Source: Paenibacillus sp. DCT19
Lineage (GTDB): Bacteria; Bacillota; Bacilli; Paenibacillales; Paenibacillaceae
Direction: 5' to 3'
Assembly (NCBI RefSeq): GCF_003268635.1
Contig: NZ_CP029639.1
Span: forward strand, 742,001-806,000
Length of the DNA: 64,000 bases
The notes beneath the pieces are model-generated. The model saw only the letters and a program-made list of their open reading frames with translations. It searched no databases and had not been told where the DNA came from. The translations under genes were made by a program, and so were the position numbers. Positions 47,797 through 56,858 of this stretch are shown here, piece by piece (within the stretch, counting starts at the first letter, position 1; each line of letters opens with the position of its first letter).

Positions 47797-48843
47797 ATGC
47801 TGGCGATTGATGTCAAAGATTTACGCAAGTCGTTTAGCGTTCAGAAGAGCCGTGGTGGGCTCAAGGGCGCGTTTCAGGACCTGTTTGCACGTCAATACCA
47901 GGAGGTACTGGCTGTAAACGACATTTCGTTTCAAATTCCGCAAGGCGAAATTTGCGGATATATCGGGGAGAATGGTGCCGGCAAATCAACAACAATTAAG
48001 ATGTTGACCGGCATTTTGGTGCCTACTTCAGGCCAAATATCGGTAGGTGGATATGTTCCATATCTGGAACGGGAGAAGTTTGTACAGAATATTGGCGTCG
48101 TATTTGGTCAGCGCAGTCAGCTGTGGTGGGATATCGGCGTGATTGAATCCTTCCATCTGCTACGCAAAGTCTACCGCGTAGGCGAAGTTGATTTCCGTAA
48201 AAGACTGGATGAGCTTGTTGAGCGGTTACAGCTTCAAGACCTGCTCAGTCGTCCAGTACGTAAGCTTAGTCTTGGACAGCGCATGCGTTGTGAGCTAGTG
48301 GCAGCCTTGCTGCATAATCCAGGCATTGTATTCTTGGATGAACCGACAATTGGACTTGATATTGTCGTGAAATCCGAAATTCGGGAATTCCTGAAAGACA
48401 TGAACCAGGAGCACGGTACAACCATTTTGCTGACCACTCATGATCTTCAGGATATCGAAGCACTTTGTTCAAGAGTAATCATGCTGGATGCAGGAAATAT
48501 CATCTATGACGGTGGTTTGGATCATCTGAAATCCCAATGGGGAACGGAGCGAGAGATCCGCTTCAAGTTCGGTACAGCACACACGATGAGCCAAATGCAG
48601 GAGTGGACTGCCGAAATGCCTGTACGCTGGACAGTGGAGAACGAGCTGTCGGCATCCGTCTGGATTCCATTGGAGCTTAATGTATCCGACGTGCTCGGAA
48701 GGGTTGTCGGACAAGCTGACATTACGGATATTCAGATTGTTGAGATTAATACGGATGAGATCGTACGTAGTATCTATCAATCCGGTTCTGCTGAGCGCCC
48801 TGAGATCGTAGCGGCAAGCAATGAAGCGGTCGGTGTATCTTAG
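47797..48843 (+). CDS. ABC transporter ATP-binding protein (ABC-2 type exporter)
   Basis: The 348-residue ATPase has Walker A (GENGAGKSTT), a Q-loop region (GVVFGQRSQLWWDIG), signature LSLGQRMRCE, Walker B (GIVFLDEPTIGLD) and switch His (TTHDLQDIEAL). A C-terminal extension of about 100 residues is likely regulatory. It drives the two membrane proteins encoded next. The stop is directly followed by the first permease ATG. The substrate is unknown; relatives export drugs, lipids or polymers. Confidence 0.92.
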   Translation: MLAIDVKDLRKSFSVQKSRGGLKGAFQDLFARQYQEVLAVNDISFQIPQGEICGYIGENGAGKSTTIKMLTGILVPTSGQISVGGYVPYLEREKFVQNIGVVFGQRSQLWWDIGVIESFHLLRKVYRVGEVDFRKRLDELVERLQLQDLLSRPVRKLSLGQRMRCELVAALLHNPGIVFLDEPTIGLDIVVKSEIREFLKDMNQEHGTTILLTTHDLQDIEALCSRVIMLDAGNIIYDGGLDHLKSQWGTEREIRFKFGTAHTMSQMQEWTAEMPVRWTVENELSASVWIPLELNVSDVLGRVVGQADITDIQIVEINTDEIVRSIYQSGSAERPEIVAASNEAVGVS

Positions 48844-49638
48844 ATGAACAGTGCATTTATTGATTTCATGCGCATTCGTTTTCTAACGATGCTGGCTTAT
48901 CGGGTGAATTATTATTCCGGCATTTTGATATATACGCTGAATATCGGCGTGTATTACTTCACCTGGCAAGCAATTTACGGAGGAAGCGGAGAAATTGGCG
49001 GCTTCACGGCTGCTCAGATGACGACGTATGTTGCGGTGTCGTGGATGGCGCGGGCATTTTATTTTAACAACCTGGATCGAGAGATTGCGGCTGACATTCG
49101 GGATGGCTCCATAGCGATTCAATTCATCAGGCCGATTAACTATGTGATGGTCAAAATGATGCAAGGGCTTGGTGAAGGCATATTCCGCTTCTTGTTGCTA
49201 ATGATACCGGGCATGTTGATTGCCATCCTTCTCTTCCCGGTAGAGCTGCCTACTGCGCCTTCGGCGTGGATTGGTTTTCTGGTGATGCTGTTCTTCAGCT
49301 TCCTGATTAACTCCCAGATTAACGTCATTACGGGACTTGCGGCATTCTTTGTGGAAAATAACGAAGGTATGATGCGCATGAAACGGGTAGTGGTGGATCT
49401 GTTCTCAGGTTTAATTATTCCGATCAGCTTATATCCAGATTGGTTGTCAACCATCATGAAGCTGCTGCCTTTCCAAGCGATTACGTATCTGCCCGGTTCT
49501 GTATTTACGGGAAGAGTGGAAGGCACAGGCATATGGAATGTACTCGGTATTCAGGTGCTGTGGTTTGTTCTGCTGCTGATTCCGATGATGCTGATCTGGC
49601 GGCAGGCGCGTAAGCGTTTGTTCGTGCAAGGGGGTTAA
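48844..49638 (+). CDS. ABC-2 type permease, first subunit
   Basis: A 264-residue protein with six predicted helices that matches the ABC-2 permease family PF06182 (FIDFMRIRFLTMLAYRVNYY; NLDREIADIRDGSIAIQFI-like cytoplasmic loop). It begins immediately after the ATPase stop and ends four bases before the second permease start, so the three genes form one translation-coupled unit. The two permeases are different in sequence and probably form a heterodimer. Confidence 0.88.
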   Translation: MNSAFIDFMRIRFLTMLAYRVNYYSGILIYTLNIGVYYFTWQAIYGGSGEIGGFTAAQMTTYVAVSWMARAFYFNNLDREIAADIRDGSIAIQFIRPINYVMVKMMQGLGEGIFRFLLLMIPGMLIAILLFPVELPTAPSAWIGFLVMLFFSFLINSQINVITGLAAFFVENNEGMMRMKRVVVDLFSGLIIPISLYPDWLSTIMKLLPFQAITYLPGSVFTGRVEGTGIWNVLGIQVLWFVLLLIPMMLIWRQARKRLFVQGG

Positions 49639-49642
49639 CGGA

Positions 49643-50428
49643 ATGTATTATTTAAGTTTAATCGGAGAATATCTGAAAAATTATATGAAAACCAGGCTCA
49701 CCTACCGTGCCGACTTCTGGGTTGAGATTATATCGGATCTGTTGTTCCAGGCAACCAACCTGATCTTTATCTTTGTTGTTTTCCGTCATACGGATAACTT
49801 AGGTGGCTGGAGCGAGAGTGAAGTTCTTTTCGTATATGGATACTTTATGGTGCCGTACGGTATATTTAGTTGTTTCGTAAATCTGTGGGGGTTCAGTGAG
49901 CGTTATATCGTCAAGGGTGAGATGGATCGCATACTGACTCGTCCTGCCCATAATCTGTTCCAGATCTTGCTGGAGAATGTGGATCCACCGGCGCTGGTAG
50001 GTTCGTTCATCGGTTTGATTATTATGGTTATAAGCGGAGCAGAAATGGGACTAGTACTGGAGTGGTGGCATATTCCGGCGCTTATCATTCTGGCATTAAG
50101 TTCAGTAATGATCTACACGGGTATATATACCATTCTGACCTCGCTCTCGTTTTATTCAGACGCACCAACAGGAATTCTGCCATTGATGTATAACATTCAA
50201 GGGTATGGTCGTTATCCGGTGACGATCTACAATCGTGCGATACAGGTGCTGTTAACCTGGATTATTCCATTTGCCTTTGTGGGCATCTATCCAGCAGCAC
50301 TTTTCCTAGAACGCTCTGAGATGCATCGTATGGCACTTCTGACGCCAGTCATGGGACTCGTATTTGGCTCAGTGGGCTTACTTCTATGGAATTTCGGCGT
50401 GAAACGTTATCGCGGAGCAGGATCGTAA
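49643..50428 (+). CDS. ABC-2 type permease, second subunit
   Basis: A 261-residue protein with six predicted helices of the same PF06182 group (YLKNYMKTRLTYRADFWVEI; RYIVKGEMDRILTRPAHNLF). It forms the membrane part of the exporter with the previous gene product. A family A repeat starts eight bases after its stop codon and may act as the transcript end, since no other terminator is seen. Confidence 0.88.
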   Translation: MYYLSLIGEYLKNYMKTRLTYRADFWVEIISDLLFQATNLIFIFVVFRHTDNLGGWSESEVLFVYGYFMVPYGIFSCFVNLWGFSERYIVKGEMDRILTRPAHNLFQILLENVDPPALVGSFIGLIIMVISGAEMGLVLEWWHIPALIILALSSVMIYTGIYTILTSLSFYSDAPTGILPLMYNIQGYGRYPVTIYNRAIQVLLTWIIPFAFVGIYPAALFLERSEMHRMALLTPVMGLVFGSVGLLLWNFGVKRYRGAGS

Positions 50429-50435
50429 TAAATGG

Positions 50436-50617
50436 GTTCAACTAAACTTTTTACACGTGAACGGAGAGGACAGAAATAACGTGAAGAAGCGAAGCGTTCG
50501 CCTTTATCACCGGATTTTCCCTTTAGGAGAAAGAGAATCAAAAAAATCTGGGGATAACAGCGATCGGAAGGTTATTCTGTCATCGGAGTGGCAAGTGTAA
50601 ACATTCTTTAGTTGAAC
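50436..50617. repeat. Family A dispersed repeat, copy 2 (182 bp)
   Basis: The element is bounded by perfect 11-bp inverted ends GTTCAACTAAA and TTTAGTTGAAC. It matches copy 1 (16929-17146) over nearly all its length, with a shorter segment after GAAGCGAAGCG. The pairs GACAGAAATAAC with GTTATTCTGTC, and ACTTTTTACAC with GTGTAAACATT, make it a long imperfect hairpin. There is no coding frame and no clear target duplication. Confidence 0.8.
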
Positions 50618-50659
50618 TTACATATTGCAATTGTGAGTGAAAAATGAGGAGGGATTCAG

Positions 50660-51130
50660 ATGACTGTAACCGTAGGCCAGATGGCCCCGGATTTTGAACT
50701 TCCGTCCAGTACGGGAGAGAATGTTAAGTTGTCCGATTATCGTGGACAGCGGGTGTTGCTTTATTTTTATCCTAAAGATCTAACTTCTTCTTGCACACAA
50801 CAAGCCTGTGATTTTCGAGATCGGCATGAAGAGTTTCAAGGATTGAATACTGTCATCTTAGGCATCAGTACGGATCCGATGAAGCAGCACGACAAATTCA
50901 TTGCCAAGCATGGGCTGCCATTTGCCTTGCTATCGGATGAGGAGCATCAGGTAGCAGAGCAGTATGGCGTATGGCAGCTTAAGAAGATGTACGGCAAGGA
51001 ATACATGGGCATTGTGCGCTCTACCTTTTTGATTGATGAAGAGGGGAAATTGATAAAGGATTGGTCTAAAGTGCGAGTAAAGGGACATATTGAAGCAGCA
51101 CTTGAGGCAGTTCGGGAGTTATCGAGCTAG
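50660..51130 (+). CDS. bcp: Thioredoxin-dependent peroxiredoxin (Bcp/PrxQ type)
   Basis: The 156-residue protein has the AhpC/TSA fold. The peroxidatic Cys and, five residues on, a resolving Cys are in LTSSCTQQACDFRDRHEEF; this C-x4-C spacing is typical of Bcp/PrxQ. Other family marks are APDFELPSSTGENVKLSDYR and RSTFLIDEEGKL. It reduces hydrogen peroxide and organic peroxides in the cytoplasm. GAGGAGGGA precedes the ATG. It is a single gene between the family A repeat and a terminator. Confidence 0.94.
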   Translation: MTVTVGQMAPDFELPSSTGENVKLSDYRGQRVLLYFYPKDLTSSCTQQACDFRDRHEEFQGLNTVILGISTDPMKQHDKFIAKHGLPFALLSDEEHQVAEQYGVWQLKKMYGKEYMGIVRSTFLIDEEGKLIKDWSKVRVKGHIEAALEAVRELSS

Positions 51131-51156
51131 TACAGGGTATTGGAAAATATAAAAGT

Positions 51157-51208
51157 GGAAAAGGCTGTGTTTGAGGAATGGACGATTCCTTGGAACATGG
51201 CCTTTTTG
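51157..51208 (+). terminator. Terminator after bcp
   Basis: AAAAGGC-TGTT-AGGAAT pairs with ATTCCT-GAACA-GCCTTTTT in a long, slightly bulged stem ending in five T. Confidence 0.75.
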
Positions 51209-51300
51209 GCTATTTTCAGACGTCTAGAAGAATGGGGCATATTCGCTGCATTGCATTAAAAGGAATGCTCGTCGAACGACTTTTCATTACATAGCCATGT

Positions 51301-52398
51301 TTAACTTTGTGTAGACTTGCCATTACGGATTCGATGAACCAATAACAGAAGTAATGGGATCACAAAGCCTGTTGTTGTATCCCACAAGAGCCAGGTGTCA
51401 CCGGTGATGACCATATAGTAGAGCACATTGGGAGCGAGCAGCACGGCCATGGAGAAAAACAGCATAGAGGACGGCAAAATCAGCATTTTATGACTTTTAA
51501 GTTGGAACAGTTGGGCGATTCCCGCCACAAACGAATACATGTACAATAGGCTTTTGAAGTAGGTAGAGATCAACCAGGCCGAAGCCATCATCGCCTCAAT
51601 ACGAAGAAAAGAACCTCCGATATTAATTTTTTTGGACAAGAAATAAGAGATGTAAATGTTATGTTGGGTAATAAATGCACCTGCTACTGCCAATGACATC
51701 AAAACAAGAAGCGTGAGCATGATACCTGCTGTTAGGGAGGACAATAACAAATCCCGTTTAAGATGGGTCTTTGTGCGGACATAAGGAATAACCATCATAA
51801 GTGCAAGTATATCTCCAAAAGGAGAAAAAGCTCCAATCGCAACACCTTTCCAGAATTCAATCAGACTGGAATTAAGTATAGGCTTAATACGAGATAACTC
51901 AACTTGTGGCAGGAGGCCTAGGAGCAGGATAAGCATGAACAGCACAAAGATCGGAAGTAGAATCTCGCTGGTGGCACCAATGCTGCTGATTCCTTTGAGA
52001 AGAGCCCATGTGAGTGCTGCCACCATCAAGATGATAATTGCTCGAATCGGAGTATTAATGTAAATTTTTGTGGTTAAGAAGTCCCCAACTTCTCTAATAC
52101 ATGTAAAGGCGATCATGGCAAAATAAAATAGGTAGGCTACCGTGAAAACAGTTCCCATCCATTTCCCAAGAATCTTCATACAGATCTGAATAAAACTTAA
52201 CTCAGGGTAAGTACGGTGAAGTTTATAGATTACGTACACAATGAGTAATCCAAATGGTTGACTTACGAGTGAAGCGAGCCAAGCATCCTGCTTAGCGGAG
52301 GCAGCAATCATTGAAGGGTAGATCAAGGTCATGTCGCCAAGGACGACCAGGAAGGTGAGTGCTGTGAACTGTTTAAGTGTAAGCGTTTCGTTGTTCAT
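51301..52398 (-). CDS. Spore germination protein, GerB family (second B gene of cluster 2)
   Basis: A 365-residue membrane protein with about ten helices of the germination permease family. It is clearly related to the gene just upstream: both contain CIREVGDFLTT/THTREVGDFMTT, ITQHNIYISYFLSKKINIGG or its counterpart, and MMASAWLISTYFKSLLYMY-like segments. It should bind a germinant or modify receptor specificity. AAAGGAG precedes the ATG. It is the last gene of cluster 2, 42 bases after the first B gene. The pair looks like a tandem duplication that has diverged. Confidence 0.9.
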   Translation of the reverse strand: MNNETLTLKQFTALTFLVVLGDMTLIYPSMIAASAKQDAWLASLVSQPFGLLIVYVIYKLHRTYPELSFIQICMKILGKWMGTVFTVAYLFYFAMIAFTCIREVGDFLTTKIYINTPIRAIIILMVAALTWALLKGISSIGATSEILLPIFVLFMLILLLGLLPQVELSRIKPILNSSLIEFWKGVAIGAFSPFGDILALMMVIPYVRTKTHLKRDLLLSSLTAGIMLTLLVLMSLAVAGAFITQHNIYISYFLSKKINIGGSFLRIEAMMASAWLISTYFKSLLYMYSFVAGIAQLFQLKSHKMLILPSSMLFFSMAVLLAPNVLYYMVITGDTWLLWDTTTGFVIPLLLLLVHRIRNGKSTQS

Positions 52399-52440
52399 AC
52401 CCGGACTCCTTTAAGCGCTCATGATTTTCAGACGGACTGT

Positions 52441-53544
52441 TCATGATTTCTTTCTGCTGGAAAGAGATTTAATCCAGTGAATCATGAGAAGCAGTCCTGG
52501 AAGGATAATGCCGATTGTAGTATCCCAATCCACCCAGTAAGGTACGACGGTGATAATGATATACGTAATCCCGGGCGAGATCAGATTGGCAAGTCCAAAG
52601 ATCAGCAAGCCAGTAGGTAGAATAAGTCGACGATATTGTTTCATGTTAAACAGTTCAGCGATACCTAGTACAAAGACATAGAAATAGATGCACGCTTTAA
52701 AATAAGTAGAGATTAACCAAGCAGAGGCCATAAAGGCTTCAATACGTTGGAAAAAGTCACCAATGTTGATCTTTTGCGACAAAATGAAGGATGCGTAGAT
52801 ATTATGCTGTGTAAGAAAAGCACCTAGAACAAGCATAGATATTGTGACTAGAGATGAGAGGATAAGGCTTCCAATGCCCGCAGCCAGAATAACATCCCTG
52901 TTTCGATGAGCGGTTTTGGCAGTGTAGGGAAGGAGCATGAGAATAGGGATAGCCTCGCCCACCGGATAAATGATACTAACCAAGATGCCTTGAGCAATTG
53001 TAACGCTAGTGTTCTCTCTGACTGGCTTTAGATTATTGACATCAACCTGGGGTAATAAGCTAACGACAAGAACAACGATAAATACAATAAGCAAAGGTAA
53101 CAGAAGTTCGCTGGTTCGTCCTAGTGACTCCACACCATGAAAAACGGCCCACACAATAGCAATGACAAATAATAAAATGACAACCCGGATCGGTGTGTAT
53201 ATGAAAATTTGGGTTGTCATGAAATCCCCAACTTCTCGGGTATGGGTGGCAGCTCCGATTACAAAAAAATACAGGTAAAAAAGAGATAGCAGTGTTCCAG
53301 GCCAGTAACCTAAAATGGATCTGGAGAGGGATACGAGGTTTTGACCCGGATAGGCGTTGCCCAGTTTAAGGAACATTGCCATGAGACCCATCCCTAAAGG
53401 AATACCGATCAGAGCACACATCCAGGCATCCTGTTTCGCATAGGACGTAATTACGGAAGGATAGATCATCATCATGTCGCCAACGACCATCATGATCGTT
53501 AGCGTAGCCAATTGTCTCGTTCCAAGCCGCCCTTGCTCAAGCAT
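52441..53544 (-). CDS. Spore germination protein, GerB family (first B gene of cluster 2)
   Basis: A 367-residue membrane protein of the GerAB/endospore permease family with about ten helices. It starts RQLATLTIMMVVGDMMMIYP, close to the start of the next gene (KQFTALTFLVVLGDMTLIYP). It is likely the germinant-binding subunit that works with the A, C and D products of this cluster. GGTGGAG precedes the ATG. The C-terminus is basic (SLSSRKKS). The gene lies 17 bases after the small D-type gene. Confidence 0.91.
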   Translation of the reverse strand: MLEQGRLGTRQLATLTIMMVVGDMMMIYPSVITSYAKQDAWMCALIGIPLGMGLMAMFLKLGNAYPGQNLVSLSRSILGYWPGTLLSLFYLYFFVIGAATHTREVGDFMTTQIFIYTPIRVVILLFVIAIVWAVFHGVESLGRTSELLLPLLIVFIVVLVVSLLPQVDVNNLKPVRENTSVTIAQGILVSIIYPVGEAIPILMLLPYTAKTAHRNRDVILAAGIGSLILSSLVTISMLVLGAFLTQHNIYASFILSQKINIGDFFQRIEAFMASAWLISTYFKACIYFYVFVLGIAELFNMKQYRRLILPTGLLIFGLANLISPGITYIIITVVPYWVDWDTTIGIILPGLLLMIHWIKSLSSRKKS

Positions 53545-53561
53545 ATCTCCACCCCTTTTAA

Positions 53562-53798
53562 CTAAGTACCTGTCATTCGAGCTAATAACTGATTGATTGG
53601 TTCATAGATCCAAACCACGAGCTTTAAGGGACTCGGAAATTCCCACAGATTGACCGCGATGACACTAAACGTGATCCCTGCTAGAAGTAAGACACTATAT
53701 ACTGCCGTTTCTTTCCATTGCTTATTCTTAAACAGGGTTGGGAGATCAATCCAGCCGATGATGATTCCAATCACTACGGCGATAATGGAGAGAACCAT
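53562..53798 (-). CDS. Small two-helix germination protein (D-subunit type)
   Basis: A 78-residue protein with two membrane segments (VLSIIAVVIGIIIGWIDLPT and AVYSVLLLAGITFSVIAVNL) split by a short charged turn. Small two-helix proteins of this size are encoded in many germinant-receptor operons and are called D subunits (for example GerUD and YnzB); they modulate receptor activity. Its place between the C gene (nine bases away) and the B gene supports this. AAAGGAG lies within the end of the C gene. Confidence 0.75.
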   Translation of the reverse strand: MVLSIIAVVIGIIIGWIDLPTLFKNKQWKETAVYSVLLLAGITFSVIAVNLWEFPSPLKLVVWIYEPINQLLARMTGT

Positions 53799-53807
53799 GC
53801 GATATTA

Positions 53808-55013
53808 TCACTCCTTTAGCTCATTTTGGAATGAGTTATCCAACGTACCCACACGTCTGATTTGTGAATTTGCTTCATAGTTAACCTCAAGGTCTGAGAA
53901 ATGTTGATCCCAGTTCTCTCGTACCTTTTCAAAATATTTAGGGTTAGTCTGATATATCTCTTGGCCGAATCCAAAGATATCAACGTGGAATTTGCGCCGC
54001 ACGGAATTGACTGAATTTTTCATTAACTCAATGAGCCGCTCTTCGGATAGTTTCTCTAATTCATGGATGGCTGTCATGGAACCAATCTGAAATTTGCATT
54101 CGACCGAGCCAATGGAAGAGACGTTTTTGACTTTAAGATTAATGACCGGTTCTCCACGCATAAATTTTACTTTGCGATCGGTTGAGGTTCGAAGTGTCTT
54201 CATCGTTACCGTGCCCTCCGACTTTGGACACTCTACATGACCAACAGTCGTTTTGACATTGCCCTTTACATAATTGAATCCTTTGGACTCTTCCTCGGTT
54301 AACCAACCAATCAGTTTGTCCTTTTTAAAGACAGATAGTCCAGTTGTATTGAGGCGTGCAGGCACGATGATGTTCTCGATATTACTCTTTTCCCCGCTTT
54401 TGCTAGGATCCCCTATAATCTCCACTCCAGTAATCACGGGTTGTATGCCTGGGGATAGCATTGTATCAATTAGTTCGTCTCCGGTTACCGTGGTGGTAGG
54501 TGCCCAGATCTTGGCGGAGACATCAAGCGAATTAAATAACTTTTCCGCAGGAATGTTATCGAGTGGCGTGAGCAAATCGAGAACCTTCGAAGCTTGGGTC
54601 TTCCTTGCCACCATAACGTAATAGTCAGGACGAACGGTAGGCTCACGCATGAGTCCCTCCATAACGTCATAAATCCCTTCTTCCCTTGCATACTCTTCCC
54701 CGAACACAAGAATTCGGACATGTGCCATGAAGATTCGACGCGGACTTGTTTCGGTCAACTTTTGAATGGCTTCCAGCATAGAGTCTGCCGTGGCTTGGTA
54801 CTGTGTAACCGGCGTACCTCTTCCTCCACCAGATTTGGAAGAGATTTCGGCAGGCACAACAACTTGAGCACTAACCTTTATTTTGTCGCCGTCCTTGTCG
54901 ATACCTAGACCCAGCATAATACCAAGTTGGTTAAGCTCCTGACGATCCCAACATCCGGTTAGGAGAGGGAGCACTACGAGAAAGCAGGATATAAGGCGTA
55001 AGGATGTCTTCAT
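53808..55013 (-). CDS. Spore germination lipoprotein, Ger(x)C family (C subunit)
   Basis: The 401-residue lipoprotein has lipobox LLTGC followed by CWDRQELNQLGIMLGLGIDK, the family start. Further marks are RRIFMAHVRILVFGEEYARE and, near the end, VDIFGFGQEIYQTNPKYFEK. It is membrane-anchored on the outer face of the spore inner membrane as part of the receptor. AGGAGA precedes the ATG; the gene lies 15 bases after the A gene. The order A-C-D-B-B differs from the usual A-B-C. Confidence 0.92.
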   Translation of the reverse strand: MKTSLRLISCFLVVLPLLTGCWDRQELNQLGIMLGLGIDKDGDKIKVSAQVVVPAEISSKSGGGRGTPVTQYQATADSMLEAIQKLTETSPRRIFMAHVRILVFGEEYAREEGIYDVMEGLMREPTVRPDYYVMVARKTQASKVLDLLTPLDNIPAEKLFNSLDVSAKIWAPTTTVTGDELIDTMLSPGIQPVITGVEIIGDPSKSGEKSNIENIIVPARLNTTGLSVFKKDKLIGWLTEEESKGFNYVKGNVKTTVGHVECPKSEGTVTMKTLRTSTDRKVKFMRGEPVINLKVKNVSSIGSVECKFQIGSMTAIHELEKLSEERLIELMKNSVNSVRRKFHVDIFGFGQEIYQTNPKYFEKVRENWDQHFSDLEVNYEANSQIRRVGTLDNSFQNELKE

Positions 55014-55028
55014 GTCATGTTCTCCTGA

Positions 55029-56549
55029 CTATCGTTGTTGCTTCTTTTTTTTAGGGGGCTGTCTGTTGACGTTCGGTGATTTTGTAGATTGTGGACGAGT
55101 TCTCATATCAGGCCACGGTACCCGGAACAACGTATCTTTTAAGTCACTCTGAATGAAGGGAGCAAAAGGTGACATGTACGATACACCGAATGAACGAAGC
55201 GAACACAGATGAGTGACAGTAATAAGCAGTGCAATCAAGATGCCGTAGAAACCAAAGGCAGCCGCCAGCATCATCAGCACAAAGCGTAAGATCCGGACAG
55301 AGATCGATAGACCGTTCTCTGGAATGACATAACTTGAAATCGCGGTAATGGAAACGATAATGACCATTGCTGCTGAGACGACCCCAGCATCAACCGCTGC
55401 TTGACCGATAACAAGTGTACCTACGATGGAGACAGCCTGACCGACCGTTTTGGGAATTCGGATACCCGCTTCTCGCAAGATTTCGTAGGTTAACTCCATG
55501 AGTATTGCCTCAATGAACGCTGGGAAGGGTACACCTTCACGTTGTGCAGCGAGGCTGATCAGCAGATTGGTCGGTAACATCTCTTGGTGAAAGGTTGTGA
55601 TGGCAATGTAAAAGGATGGAGCTAGTAGAGCAATAAAAAATGCCAGGTACCGAATCATACGAATCAGTGTACTAATATCTGCCCGTTGATAATAATCCTC
55701 GGGGGATTGAAAGAAATGTACAAACAAGGCCGGAACAAGCAATACAAAAGGGGTACCGTCCACAATAATGGCAACTCGACCTTCAAGCAGTGCAGCAGCT
55801 ACAGAATCGGGGCGTTCGCTGTTATAGACCGTCGGGAAGATGGTGCGTGTCTCATCCTGAACAAACTCCTCTATATATCCGCCCTCCAGGATGCCATCGA
55901 TATCGATCTGATCCAGACGTGTTCTGAGCTCTTCAACGACATCATTGTTGACCGTACCCTTGATGTAGAGTACAGCGATTCTTGTTTTGGTGATCTGTCC
56001 AATTTCTCTTTCTTCAATCCAGAGGCGAGAATCCCGTATTTTTCTACGAATCATCGCTGTATTTGTACGTAAATTTTCATTAAATCCTTCCATGGGGCCA
56101 CGGACAACAGTCTGAGAAATAGGCTCGCTGACAGAGCGATCTTCCCATCCGGCAGCTCCAATCTTGAGACCACGCACGGAACCCTCAATTAACAGAATGG
56201 CAAAGCCTGCAATCATGGCATTTAATGCATCATTCATATCCTCAATAAGCAATACTTCACTAGCGGCAAGAACATCGTTTTGCAGGTATATCAGATGTTC
56301 ATCATCTACTGAGAAATCAGGGAGTTCCCGTCGCTGTAGCAATGATTCAAGAATAGCCTGATTTAATATTTGTACATCAACGAGCCCATCAATATATAGC
56401 AGAACGGCAGGCCATTTGTGCAAGCATTGAAAAGGGCGGATCATCAAGTCATTACTGTGTCCCATCATTTCTTTGCAGTACTCTATGTTTTGACTCAGAT
56501 TCGGATGGATCTGCTGTGATGTCTCATGACTCTGCGCATCGATGCTCAT
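55029..56549 (-). CDS. Spore germination protein, GerA family (A subunit)
   Basis: A 506-residue GerA/SpoVAF-family protein: soluble N-terminal half (IDGILEGGYIEEFVQDETRT; LEGRVAIIVDGTPFVLLVPA) and C-terminal membrane half (EAGIRIPKTVGQAVSIVGTL). The end is Pro/Lys/Gln-rich (PNVNRQPPKKKKQQR). It is the first gene of cluster 2 and the core subunit of its receptor. The upstream gap holds a sigma-G-like promoter, in line with expression in the forespore. GGGGGGAT precedes the ATG. Confidence 0.94.
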   Translation of the reverse strand: MSIDAQSHETSQQIHPNLSQNIEYCKEMMGHSNDLMIRPFQCLHKWPAVLLYIDGLVDVQILNQAILESLLQRRELPDFSVDDEHLIYLQNDVLAASEVLLIEDMNDALNAMIAGFAILLIEGSVRGLKIGAAGWEDRSVSEPISQTVVRGPMEGFNENLRTNTAMIRRKIRDSRLWIEEREIGQITKTRIAVLYIKGTVNNDVVEELRTRLDQIDIDGILEGGYIEEFVQDETRTIFPTVYNSERPDSVAAALLEGRVAIIVDGTPFVLLVPALFVHFFQSPEDYYQRADISTLIRMIRYLAFFIALLAPSFYIAITTFHQEMLPTNLLISLAAQREGVPFPAFIEAILMELTYEILREAGIRIPKTVGQAVSIVGTLVIGQAAVDAGVVSAAMVIIVSITAISSYVIPENGLSISVRILRFVLMMLAAAFGFYGILIALLITVTHLCSLRSFGVSYMSPFAPFIQSDLKDTLFRVPWPDMRTRPQSTKSPNVNRQPPKKKKQQR

Positions 56550-56583
56550 CTTCGATCCCCCCTTACATCCTTTATTTGCAAAG

Positions 56584-56614
56584 TAGTATGACCTGAATGA
56601 ATACAGATTATGAC
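56584..56614 (-). promoter_or_regulatory. Sigma-G-like promoter of germination cluster 2
   Basis: On the minus strand GTCATA (56614-56609) and CATACTA (56590-56584) are 18 bases apart; the sigma-G consensus is TGMATA-N17/18-CATAMTA, so the -10 is perfect and the -35 matches at four of six. The rest of the 56550-56798 gap has nothing else that I can support. Confidence 0.5.
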
Positions 56615-56798
56615 AACAAAGTGAAGGTAACGAAGAGGTAACATAAATTGACTCGAATCATACAGATTACATAGAGCAATACGTTGACAGTGGATTTAGG
56701 GAATGGTTGAGGGTTTGGAGTAGTCATGGGCTTCTCCGGCTATAGTGCGGTATCGTATGTTTATTTTCGTGAGCAAGGTTATTTAAGACGTAGAAAAA

Positions 56799-56833
56799 AT
56801 AAAAAAAAGAAGCTGCATAGTCTGCGGCTCCTT
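56799..56833 (-). terminator. Terminator after the DedA-family gene
   Basis: On the minus strand AAGGAGCCGCA pairs with TGCAGCTTCTT (one mismatch, one G-U) around a five-base loop, followed by a T-rich run. Confidence 0.7.
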
Positions 56834-56858
56834 GTCATGGGATGTGTGGAAACGACGT

